Assembly: GCA_017625565.1 (NCBI GenBank)
Contig: JAGAKN010000014.1
Coordinates: forward strand, 62,001-126,000
DNA: 64,000 nucleotides
Direction: 5' to 3'
DNA from: Clostridia bacterium
Lineage (GTDB): Bacteria > Bacillota > Clostridia > Christensenellales > Borkfalkiaceae
How positions within the stretch are numbered: the stretch's first letter is position 1; each line of letters begins with the position of its first letter. The position numbers were made by a program, and so were the translations under genes. Below the pieces are notes generated by a model. That model was not told where the DNA came from. It did no database searches and saw only the letters and a program-made list of their open reading frames with translations. Positions 26,210 through 35,100 of this stretch are shown here, one piece after another.

Positions 26210-27328
26210 ATGGATAACAAGGAATTTTTTGCGGCGCTTACCGACTTGGTAAGAGAAAAAGGGATCAGCGAAGAAGCGTTTATTACGACGTTGGAAAACG
26301 CGTTGGCGTCCGCGTATAAAAAGCAATACGACGGTGGCGCGGAAGTGTCGGTGACGCTTGACGCGGAAAAGGGGTTGATTGAATTCAACGCTACCCGCTA
26401 CGTCGTGGAAGAAGTGGCGGACAAAGACAAGGAAATTTCTTTGGAAGACGCGCAAGCGATTAATCCCGATTACCAAATCGGCGACGTGATTGTAAATACG
26501 TTCGTGCCGAATAATTTCGGGCGTATTGCGGCGCAAACGGCAAAGCAGGTTATTTTGCAAAAATTACACGAAGCGGAACGCGACAATACGTTCTCGGAAT
26601 TCTCCGATAAGGAAGGGGAATTGATGGACGGCGTCATTCGTAAAATCGACGAACGGAATATCTACGTCGAACTCGGCGATAAGAAAATCGAAGGGGTTAT
26701 GCCGCCGCAAGATCGCGTACCCACGGAAAAATACGCGGTTGGCGATAAAATGAAGGTGTTTGTAAAACGCGTTCGCAACAACGGTAGAAATTCCCAAATC
26801 GTCGTATCCCGTACGGCGCAAGGTTTGGTGAAGAAGTTGTTTGAAGAGCAAGTTCCTGAAATCGCGCAAGGGATCGTAGAAATTAAAGAAATTTCTCGTG
26901 AACCCGGTCACCGTACGAAGATGGCGATTTTCTCCAACGATTCGCGCGTGGACGCAGTCGGCGCTTGCGTAGGCAACCGCGGTGCGCGCGTAAATGCGGT
27001 CGTAGAAGAACTCGGTGGTGAAAAGATCGATATCATTCTTTGGAACGAAGATCCTTTGGCGTTCATTTATAAGGCGTTGTCGCCTGCAACCGTACTCTCG
27101 GTGACGGCGCGTGGGGAACGTAGCGCTATGGCGATCGTACCCGACGACAAGCTTTCGCTTGCGATCGGCAGAGATGGGCAAAACGCTCGTCTTGCGGCGA
27201 GATTGACGGGTTGGAAGATCGACGTGAAAAGCGCTTCGTCGCCCGAAGCACAAGAAGTGCTTGCCGAAATCGAAAACGCAGGAGCGGAAGAAGATTCGGT
27301 AGAAGGTACGGAAACGGAGCAAGAATAA
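26210..27328 (+). CDS. nusA: Transcription termination/antitermination factor NusA
   Basis: NusA binds RNA polymerase and nascent RNA to control pausing, termination and antitermination. The 372-residue protein has the N-terminal polymerase-binding domain (1-130), an S1 domain beginning LMDGVIRKIDERNIYVELG, and two KH domains carrying the signatures VGACVGNRGARVNAV and LAIGRDGQNARLAARLTGW. It ends in a short acidic tail instead of the long C-terminal repeats of Proteobacteria, typical of Firmicutes. AGGAGAG lies before the ATG. Confidence 0.97.
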   Translation: MDNKEFFAALTDLVREKGISEEAFITTLENALASAYKKQYDGGAEVSVTLDAEKGLIEFNATRYVVEEVADKDKEISLEDAQAINPDYQIGDVIVNTFVPNNFGRIAAQTAKQVILQKLHEAERDNTFSEFSDKEGELMDGVIRKIDERNIYVELGDKKIEGVMPPQDRVPTEKYAVGDKMKVFVKRVRNNGRNSQIVVSRTAQGLVKKLFEEQVPEIAQGIVEIKEISREPGHRTKMAIFSNDSRVDAVGACVGNRGARVNAVVEELGGEKIDIILWNEDPLAFIYKALSPATVLSVTARGERSAMAIVPDDKLSLAIGRDGQNARLAARLTGWKIDVKSASSPEAQEVLAEIENAGAEEDSVEGTETEQE

Positions 27329-27329
27329 T

Positions 27330-27602
27330 ATGGCGAAGAAAAAATCCGTACCCTTGCGGATGTGTATTGCTTGTCGTGAAATGAAAGCAAAAAGCGAAAT
27401 GCTACGGGTAGTGAAAACTGCGGACGGTGAAATTTGCGTAGATCCGACGGGGAAAGCCTCCGGTAGGGGCGCGTATATCTGTTCCGCGGAGGATTGCCGA
27501 AAGAAGTTGCAGGATAAACGGCTTTTGCACAAAGCGTTTTCGGCGGACGTAGCTACTTCGGTATATCAAACGATCGGGGAGAAAGAGATTGATAAAAAGT
27601 AA
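27330..27602 (+). CDS. ylxR: YlxR/RnpM family RNA-binding protein
   Basis: A 90-residue DUF448 protein. The family signature RMCIACREMKAKSEMLRVV at the N-terminus and GRGAYICSAEDC in the middle are both present. The B. subtilis homologue (RnpM) binds and modulates RNase P RNA. It starts two bases after nusA and overlaps ylxQ by 14 bases, in the fixed nusA-ylxR-ylxQ-infB order. Confidence 0.95.
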   Translation: MAKKKSVPLRMCIACREMKAKSEMLRVVKTADGEICVDPTGKASGRGAYICSAEDCRKKLQDKRLLHKAFSADVATSVYQTIGEKEIDKK

Positions 27603-27921
27603 AATCCAAACCTATCTCGGGTTTTGCATTCGCGCGGGGAAAATGGTATTTGGCGCGGAAAACGTAGAGAGCAAGAAAAAGGGCGTCAAGTTGCTTGTGT
27701 GCGATGCGGATCTGGGAAAGAGTTCTTTAAAAATCGTATTGCAAGCAAAAGAAAGGTTTGCCTGTCCGTTGCTATCCGTTTGCGACGGAACACTCGGCGA
27801 AATTTTGCATAGACCTGGGGTAAAGGTCGTGGCGATTACAGACAATCAATTGGCTTCGGCGATCCTTTCCGTCGTCGAAAGCGAACCGCAATTTAAATTC
27901 TATTCGGGAGGAAACAACTGA
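27589..27921 (+). CDS. ylxQ: L7Ae-family RNA-binding protein YlxQ
   Basis: A 110-residue member of the L7Ae/L30e/S12e/Gadd45 fold, expected to bind kink-turn RNA; its cellular target is unproven. Residues 5-30 (YLGFCIRAGKMVFGAENV) and LLVCDADLGKSS match the family. The start is TTG at 27589, overlapping ylxR by 14 bases behind GGGGAGA; no better start exists without losing the first helix. Confidence 0.9.
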   Translation: MIKSKIQTYLGFCIRAGKMVFGAENVESKKKGVKLLVCDADLGKSSLKIVLQAKERFACPLLSVCDGTLGEILHRPGVKVVAITDNQLASAILSVVESEPQFKFYSGGNN

Positions 27922-27925
27922 ACTT

Positions 27926-30586
27926 ATGGCAAAAAAATACGAAAATCTCGAAAAAGTATTGGGATTATTGGACGATAAAAAACTCGGTGGACTGCAAAAA
28001 CGTTTGTCGGCTACCGAAAAAAATCTTTCGGAGATTTTGAAAAAACTCGCTTTAATGGAAGCGGAAAAAGCGGAACGAGAAGCCGCGGAAGCGGCAGAAA
28101 GGGCGGCGGAAGAAGCCCGTCTTGCGGCGGAAGAAGCCGCGCGTGTCGCTGCGGAAGAAGAAAAGAAAGCAAAGGCGAAAAAATCGGCGAAAAAGGAAGA
28201 AATTCCTGTAGAAACGGAAGTGAAAGACGAACCCGTTGCGGAAGAAAAGCCGAAGAAACGCTCGACGCGGAAGAAAACGGAAGAAGTCGTAGAAGAACCT
28301 GCAAAGGAAACGACGGAATCGCCTGCTCCCGAAACAAAAGAAGAAAAGGCGCAGGTAGAAGAAAAAGCGGAAAAACCTGCGACGCCGACGGTCGAACAGA
28401 GAACGTTCGTACCCAAGCCGGCTGCTCCGCGCGCGCCGAGATATTTCAAAAACGGTCAAGAACAAGGCGTTTACGTGGCAAAACCTGGGGTGGATACTAC
28501 GTCTGGCTCGTCTACGTTCCGTCCCCGTCAACAGGGTGAAAGAACGTTTGCTCCTGGTAGAACGGGCGTATCGAATGCTCCCCGTCCTACTCGTCCGCAA
28601 ATGGGCGTAGGGGTTGCTCCGACGATTGCCCCCGTAAAGGAAGGGAAAAATTTCTCCGCGCCTGCGAAGAAAAAGACGTTTGAAAAGACGTATACGGAAA
28701 AGAAACCGCTTTCCAAGCGTACGCTTATCCGTCAACAAGGCATGACGGTGGAAGATTTCGACGAAGACAAGTCGGGATATAGAAAGATGCGTTCGCCGAA
28801 AAAACAAAAACGTCAAGAAATCCCAACCATCAAGATCGAACACGCAGTCGTCACAACGCAAGATATTCCTTTGAAAGTCTTGTCTGAAAAACTCGGTGTG
28901 TCGGCGGTGGAAATCACCAAACGGTTGTTTAAAGAAGGGATTATGAAAGGGATCAACGATTCCATCGATTACGAAAACGCGGCGTTGATGGCGGCGGATA
29001 TGGGGATCGATTTGGAATACAAACCCGAAAAGACGGCGGAAGAAGTGTTGATGGATACGACGTCGGTAGAAGACGAAAGCAAGTTGATTACACGTGCGCC
29101 CGTTGTCACGGTAATGGGGCACGTAGACCACGGTAAAACGTCGCTTTTGGATAAGATTCGCGCTACGTCGGTGACGACGGGCGAAGCAGGTGGGATTACG
29201 CAAAGTATCGGTGCGTATACGGTGACGGCGAAAGGCAAACAAATTACCTTCATTGATACGCCCGGACACGCAGCGTTTACGGCGATGCGCGCTCGCGGTG
29301 CGCAAGTGACGGATATCGTTATTCTTGTCGTAGCGGCGGACGACGGTATTATGCCACAAACGGTGGAAGCAATTAATCACGCGAAAGCGGCAAACGTGCC
29401 GATTATCGTCGCGATGAATAAGATGGATAAATATGAAATCAATCCCGATCGAGTAAAGCAAGGGCTTGTAGAACACGAGCTCGTTCCCGAAGAATGGGGC
29501 GGGGAAACGATGCTCGTTCCCGTTTCCGCAAAGACGGGTATGGGCATTGACGATTTGCTTGACGCAGTCAACTTAGTTGCGGAAATGCAAGAACTCAAAG
29601 CCAACCCCGACCGTTCGGCAAAGGGTACGATTATCGAAGCAAAACTCGACAAGGGCAAAGGTCCTGTTGCAAGCATTATCGTGCAAACGGGCACACTCCG
29701 TACGGGCGACAATATTTTGTCGGGTACGACGATGGGGCGTGTGCGCGCAATGTTCGACGATAAGGGTAGACCGGTAAAATCGGCTGGTCCTTCGATGGCG
29801 GTTTCCATTTTGGGCTTGGAGGACGTTCCCAACGCAGGGGACAGTATTATGGCGGTTGATCAAGCGCTTATGAAACAAGTACAAGAAGAAAGAAAGAATC
29901 GTCAACGCGAAAGCATGATCAAAGAACAAAGCCGTGTGACGCTCGACGACGTATTCGCGCAAGTGGAAGAAGGGAAGATCAAAAATCTCAACTTGATCGT
30001 CAAAGGGGACGTACAGGGTAGCGTTGAAGCAGTAAAACAATCCTTGGAAAAGCTTTCCAACGACGAAGTGCGCGTCAAGGTAATCCATTCGGCGGCGGGC
30101 GCGATCAACGAAGGGGACGTTATGCTTGCGGATAGCGCAAACGCGATTATTATCGGATTCAACGTGCGTCCGGATACGAAAGCGAAGAAACTCGCGGAAA
30201 CGTCCAAAGTAGACGTAAGAAGTTATCGGATTATTTACGAGCTTCTCGACGATATGGAAGCGGCGCTTAAGGGTATGCTCGCACCCAAGCTTAAAGAAGT
30301 GCTTACGGGTAAGTGCGAAGTACGTCAAACGTTCAATATCACGGGCGTGGGTACGATTGCAGGTTGCTACGTGACGGACGGGAAGATCGTTCGTGGCGGG
30401 AAGTTGCGTATTTACCGCGAAGACATTATGATTTGCGAAGGCGGAGTAAAACAACTCAAGCGTTTCAAGGACGACGTGAAAGAAGTCAACTACGGCTACG
30501 AATGCGGTTGTGCGATCGACGGCTTTAACGAAATCCGTATTGGGGATATTATCGAATGCTACGTGACGGAGGAAATCAAAGCGTAA
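27926..30586 (+). CDS. infB: Translation initiation factor IF-2
   Basis: GTPase that recruits initiator tRNA to the 30S subunit and promotes subunit joining. The 886-residue protein has a long low-complexity N-terminal part: an Ala/Glu/Lys helix at about 45-150 and a Pro/Arg-rich stretch to about 290. An IF2-N domain follows (about 312-366), then the G domain with [15 protein letters not shown] near residue 397, [14 protein letters not shown] and SAKTG. After that come domain II, and domains III and IV with [19 protein letters not shown] and the tRNA-binding C-terminal barrel. GGGAGG lies an unusually long 14 bases before the ATG, but no alternative start fits. The stop overlaps rbfA as TAATG. 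Confidence 0.98.
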   Translation: MAKKYENLEKVLGLLDDKKLGGLQKRLSATEKNLSEILKKLALMEAEKAEREAAEAAERAAEEARLAAEEAARVAAEEEKKAKAKKSAKKEEIPVETEVKDEPVAEEKPKKRSTRKKTEEVVEEPAKETTESPAPETKEEKAQVEEKAEKPATPTVEQRTFVPKPAAPRAPRYFKNGQEQGVYVAKPGVDTTSGSSTFRPRQQGERTFAPGRTGVSNAPRPTRPQMGVGVAPTIAPVKEGKNFSAPAKKKTFEKTYTEKKPLSKRTLIRQQGMTVEDFDEDKSGYRKMRSPKKQKRQEIPTIKIEHAVVTTQDIPLKVLSEKLGVSAVEITKRLFKEGIMKGINDSIDYENAALMAADMGIDLEYKPEKTAEEVLMDTTSVEDESKLITRAPVVTVMGHVDHGKTSLLDKIRATSVTTGEAGGITQSIGAYTVTAKGKQITFIDTPGHAAFTAMRARGAQVTDIVILVVAADDGIMPQTVEAINHAKAANVPIIVAMNKMDKYEINPDRVKQGLVEHELVPEEWGGETMLVPVSAKTGMGIDDLLDAVNLVAEMQELKANPDRSAKGTIIEAKLDKGKGPVASIIVQTGTLRTGDNILSGTTMGRVRAMFDDKGRPVKSAGPSMAVSILGLEDVPNAGDSIMAVDQALMKQVQEERKNRQRESMIKEQSRVTLDDVFAQVEEGKIKNLNLIVKGDVQGSVEAVKQSLEKLSNDEVRVKVIHSAAGAINEGDVMLADSANAIIIGFNVRPDTKAKKLAETSKVDVRSYRIIYELLDDMEAALKGMLAPKLKEVLTGKCEVRQTFNITGVGTIAGCYVTDGKIVRGGKLRIYREDIMICEGGVKQLKRFKDDVKEVNYGYECGCAIDGFNEIRIGDIIECYVTEEIKA

Positions 30587-30960
30587 TGAAAGTATCCAGA
30601 ACGTCGCGTTTAAATGGCGAATATCAAAAAGAAGTAAGTGAAATCATCCGTCGGTTGCGGGATTGTGAACCGCAACTGAAAGGCTTGATTTCGGTGACGG
30701 AAGCGGACGTTGCTCCCGATCTCAAAACGGCGTATATTTACGTGAGTATTTACGGCGTCAACGAAGAAGAAAGTAAATGCACTTTTGAAAGGTTGCAACA
30801 ATGCGCGGGGCATATTCGCCACGAATTGTCGCAAGTGATGCGTATGCGTACCGTGCCTGCGATTACTTTCCGCTTGGATGGAAGTATGACGTACGGCTCG
30901 AAAATGGACGAGCTGTTTAAGAAAATTGCGAAAACGGAAACGTCGAACGACGAAGATTAA
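30586..30960 (+). CDS. rbfA: 30S ribosome-binding factor RbfA
   Basis: RbfA binds immature 30S subunits near the 16S 5' end and helps late maturation. The 124-residue protein has KVSRTSRLNGEYQKEVSEII at its N-terminus, the KH-type fold with LISVTEADVAPDLKTAYIYV, and the TVPAITFRLDGSMTYG C-terminal motif. The frame extends upstream inside infB, but the ATG at 30586, sharing one base with the infB stop, is the conserved start. nrnA follows 19 bases later. Confidence 0.96.
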   Translation: MKVSRTSRLNGEYQKEVSEIIRRLRDCEPQLKGLISVTEADVAPDLKTAYIYVSIYGVNEEESKCTFERLQQCAGHIRHELSQVMRMRTVPAITFRLDGSMTYGSKMDELFKKIAKTETSNDED

Positions 30961-30979
30961 CCACGGATAAGGGTAGACT

Positions 30980-31948
30980 ATGCATTGTAGTTTGGAACAA
31001 ATTGCCAACCGAATAAAAGCCGCGAAAAAAGTGGCGATTTTCACGCACATGCGCCCGGACGGGGACGCGTATGGTAGCGCGTTTGCGCTTTCTTGCGCGT
31101 TAGACACGCTCGGGATTGAGAATTGTGTGTGCGTAGAATCGGACGTGCCGTCGAATTTGGCATTTATCAAGGGCTTGGAAAACGCCAAGAAACAACCGCC
31201 TACCGATTGCGATTTAATTGTGACGGTGGATTGTAGCGACGAACAGCGCTTGGGTGCGCTTTCGGATGCGTTTTTAACGGCGGTTCGCAAGAAAATCGAT
31301 ACCATCAACGTCGATCATCACGTTTCGAATACCCGGTTTGCAAAATGGAATTACGTACGGGAATGCTCGGCAAATTGTATGAACGTAGCAACTCTCATCG
31401 AGTACCTGGGTGCGCCGATTGATAAAAAAACGGCGGAATATTTGTTTGTTGGTTTGTTGACGGATTCGGGTGCTTTTTCCCACGACGACGTGACGGAAGA
31501 AGTTTTTTTGCTGGCGGCGAAATGCGCTACGGCAGGCGTAGACGTACGCTATTATCAATACAATTTATTCAAGAAACAAACCAAGCAACGCGCGGCGTTG
31601 TTTGCGAAAACGATGGGAAAGATGCGCTATTATTTCGACGGGCGTTTTGCGGTAATCGTAATCACTCGTCAGGCATTAGAAGAATGTGGCGCGGATCAAA
31701 GTATGACGGAAGGGTTCGTTGATTTCCCGTTGAACGTGGATACCGTGGAAATAGCAGCGGCGGTTTTAGAAATGAAAAAAGGACAATACAAAATTTCCTT
31801 GCGATCGAAAACGTATGCCGACGTCAATAAAATTGCGTCGACGTACGGCGGTGGCGGACACGTCCGCGCGTCCGGGTGTATGCTCTTTGGTGAGATGGAA
31901 GAAGTGCTGGATAAGCTCTCGTATACGGTTTCGCAATATTTAGAATAA
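30980..31948 (+). CDS. nrnA: DHH-family phosphoesterase, NrnA type
   Basis: A manganese-dependent nanoRNase/pAp phosphatase that degrades short RNA oligonucleotides and 3'-phosphoadenosine 5'-phosphate. The 322-residue protein has the DHH domain motifs HMRPDGDAYGS, VDCSD, VDHHVSN (the DHH triplet) and LLTDSGAF, and the DHHA1 domain with GGGGHVRASG near the C-terminus. It follows rbfA as in Bacillus and Clostridia, where truB and ribF usually come next; here a terminator follows and truB-ribF are elsewhere. Confidence 0.93.
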   Translation: MHCSLEQIANRIKAAKKVAIFTHMRPDGDAYGSAFALSCALDTLGIENCVCVESDVPSNLAFIKGLENAKKQPPTDCDLIVTVDCSDEQRLGALSDAFLTAVRKKIDTINVDHHVSNTRFAKWNYVRECSANCMNVATLIEYLGAPIDKKTAEYLFVGLLTDSGAFSHDDVTEEVFLLAAKCATAGVDVRYYQYNLFKKQTKQRAALFAKTMGKMRYYFDGRFAVIVITRQALEECGADQSMTEGFVDFPLNVDTVEIAAAVLEMKKGQYKISLRSKTYADVNKIASTYGGGGHVRASGCMLFGEMEEVLDKLSYTVSQYLE

Positions 31949-31956
31949 TGGATTTA

Positions 31957-31989
31957 AAAGTTTCCCGATTTTGGTCGGGACTTTTTTTT
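31957..31989 (+). terminator. Intrinsic terminator after nrnA
   Basis: A stem of AAG plus TCCCGA against TCGGGACTT (with a small T bulge) is followed by a run of eight Ts. It ends the rimP-to-nrnA operon. Confidence 0.77.
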
Positions 31990-32053
31990 CGGCAAAGTTT
32001 TAGAAAAATCGTCGAAATCTTTCAATGGCAAGTAAAAAACTTTGGCGTGGGGG

Positions 32054-32082
32054 TTGCTTTTTTGGGCGAAAGCGTGTATAAT
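32054..32082 (+). promoter_or_regulatory. Promoter of the giant helicase gene
   Basis: TTGCTT at 32054-32059 and TATAAT at 32077-32082 with a 17-base spacer. Transcription should start near 32089, 44 bases before the gene. Confidence 0.85.
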
Positions 32083-32132
32083 AGAAGAAAGAAATTGACG
32101 ACACGCTTTTATAAAGCGTGAAAGGAAGAAAA

Positions 32133-35100
32133 ATGGCTCAAAAGACGAGAAAATTAGAAGAAGTAATTTTTTTACAAGCGGAAACGGTAAAAGTTCTTTC
32201 TTACGCTGATTATTTTGCGCGTAAACCGCTGTTTTCGTCCTTGCAAGTGAAAAACGTCGGGGAATTCCCTGTGGAAAATTTGACGTTGACGGTGGAAAAC
32301 GATAACGGCATGTTATTGCCTTGCGAAAAATTACTTGCGGAAATTCCCTACGAAAGCGCAGTGGAGATCAAACTTGACGAGATTTTGTCACCACTCTATT
32401 TTTCTAACTTGGAGCGCGCGGGGGAAGAAATTCTTTCCGTCAAGATCAAAAAAGATAAGAAGCTTATTGTAGAAACGCAATGCACGGTTGTGACGTTGCC
32501 CTTTGATTATTGGCAGGGTACGAACGGGAATTGTGAGCAGCTTGCGGCGTTCGTTCGTCCCCGTTTGGGCGATTGCGCGCGTATGCAAACGGAAATTGTA
32601 GCGCAGATGAAGAAGTGGAACGCTCCTTGCGAGTTGGGGGGCTACGTGGGGAACGACAAAAATACCGTCCGCAAAATCGTTGCGGCGTTATACGCGTCCC
32701 TGCGGAAATTTTCCGTTCTGAAAAAAACCGCGGATATTTCCAACTTCGTTGAAGCGGGCTCGGGGACGAAAATTTTAACCGAGCGTTTGGCGAGTTCGTT
32801 GGAAATGTCCTTGTTCGTTTGCAGTTGTTTGGAGAGTATCGGCTTGCATCCCGTACTCGTGTTCGGAGAAAAGGAAATTACTTGTGGCGCGTGGCTTTAC
32901 GACGCGTGTTTTTTGGATACGGTTTCCGACGATACGGAGCGTTTAAGCGCGTATATCGCCGACGGGATTCATAATCTTACCTGTTTTGACGTGGAAGATA
33001 TTTTCTCGGATAGGAACGCGGCGTATTCCACGTCGGAATCGCATTTCAAGGAAAAATTGGAAACGGGACTGTACGATCGATACGTCGACGTACGCCGTTG
33101 TCGGATTTCGCAGGTCTTGCCGTTGCCGCTCCGCGCGAGAACGCTCAAGGGATACGAAGTCTTGGCGGAAGAAGATATGGCATCGGATTCCCTGCCGAGG
33201 GAATTGAAAACAACGCAAAAACTTTCGCTAGACGACGAATTGACGAAAGACAAACAATGGGAACGTAGACTGCTCGATCTTTCGATGAAGAATACGCTGC
33301 TCAACTTTTCGCCTGTAAAAACGGTCGTGCATTTGGTATCTACGTCCGTAGACGATATGCTGGACGCGCTGACAGAGCGTGGGGAAGCGTCGCTCGTTTC
33401 CGCTACGCCCGAAGTCTTAGACGTTGCAAAACGCAAAGTATACTACAACTCGGCGCGCGAAGTCAAACGGATGAAAGAGCTCGTCGATTTGGAAAACCGT
33501 TCGGGGGTAATACGGACGTATTTGGACGAAACGACGTTAAACGAAACGTTGACAAGGCTTGTGCGGAAGAATAAGGAAGCGGACGAAGAATCGGGTACGA
33601 AAATTTTATATCTTGCGATGGGGTTCTTGAAATGGTATACGCGCGACGACGGGGAAGAACGTTATGCACCGTTAATTTTGCAACCCGTACAACTGAAAAA
33701 GAGTAAGGGTGGATCGGGCTATTCGTTGGTTTTGACGGACGAAGAAGCGACGGTAAACGCTACTTTGTTGGAGTATTTAAAGCAAGAATTTAATATTGAT
33801 ATGCGCGGGCTCGGCACGGCGATCCAAGGGGTAAAAATTTCCGAAGCGCTTGCGATGGTGCGCGTAGAAGTGGTCGGGATGCGTAATTGGGAAGTGTTTG
33901 ACGACGCGTATATAGCAGCGTTTTCCTTTGCGCGTTATCAAATGTGGAACGATTTACGCCAAAACATCAACGAGTTTTCTAAGAATAGGTTAATCGAAGC
34001 GTTGTTGGAAAATTCTGTTTTGGTCGGGGGCGGAGTGGAAATGCCGTTGCGTGAAGACGAATCCAACCCTGAATTGACGTTGACGCCACTCCCTGCGGAC
34101 GCGTCGCAATGGGAGGCCATCGCGCTTTCGCAACAGGGAAAGAGTTTCGTTTTGCATGGGCCTCCGGGAACGGGGAAATCGCAAACGATTACCAATATCA
34201 TCGCCAACGCTTTAAACGAAGGCAAACGCGTGTTGTTCGTCGCGGAAAAGCAGGCGGCGCTTTCCGTTGTTAAAAAACGGTTAGACGGGTTGGGGTTGAG
34301 TGATTTTTGTTTGGAGTTGCACTCCAACAAAACCAACAAGACGGACGTATTACAAAAACTGACGACGACGCTTGGGTTGGCGGGCGCGCAGGAATCTGTC
34401 GGGCTTTCCGAAAAGGCGAACTCGATTGTAAAACTCAAGGAAGATTTATCCGAGCCGATGATTGCTTTGCATAAGCGTCGTAGACTTGGCGTTTCCATTT
34501 ACGAAGCTCTACTCATTTGTTTAAAGAATAAAAACGCGCCCGACGTTATGAATATTGAAAGCACGTTTTACGACGGCTTAACCAAAGAAAAAATCGAAAC
34601 GTACGAGCGTATGATGATCCAAGCCGCCGCAACCGCCAAGGAATGCGGTGGGGTGTACAACTCGCCGTTTTCGAACGTCAACTTGACGGAATACAGTTTA
34701 CAGGCGCGGGATTCGCTGTATTGTGCGGCGGAAGTAATTCTTGCAGAAATCAAGCATTTGAAGAATTATATTGCATTGTTTTTGGATTTGTACCGGCAAA
34801 ATATCAGTACGTTGACGCGTAAGAAGTTGGATGCGCTCGCGGAGATCGCAAAACGTTTGGCGAGTGGTTCGCTCGGCAGATATTTCAAGGAAAACGAAGA
34901 AGAATTTTATGCCTTCTATAACGCCAACCGTCGGTTGGACGCGTGCCTTGAAAAATATTTCCAACATTGTAAAAAGTTGATCGATATCGGCAAAGAGTAT
35001 AAGGAGCTCGGCAAATGGTTAGAAGAAGGGAACACCGCAATCGAGCAAAACAAACTCATACGGACGATCGCGAAGAAACTCAATAAGACGGCGTTCTTGC

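Noticed and set aside
28052..29476. 474-codon open frame on the minus strand opposite infB
   Set aside because: It is an antisense shadow of a strongly biased coding sequence; its translation is Arg/Phe/His-rich without motifs, and infB on the plus strand is certain.
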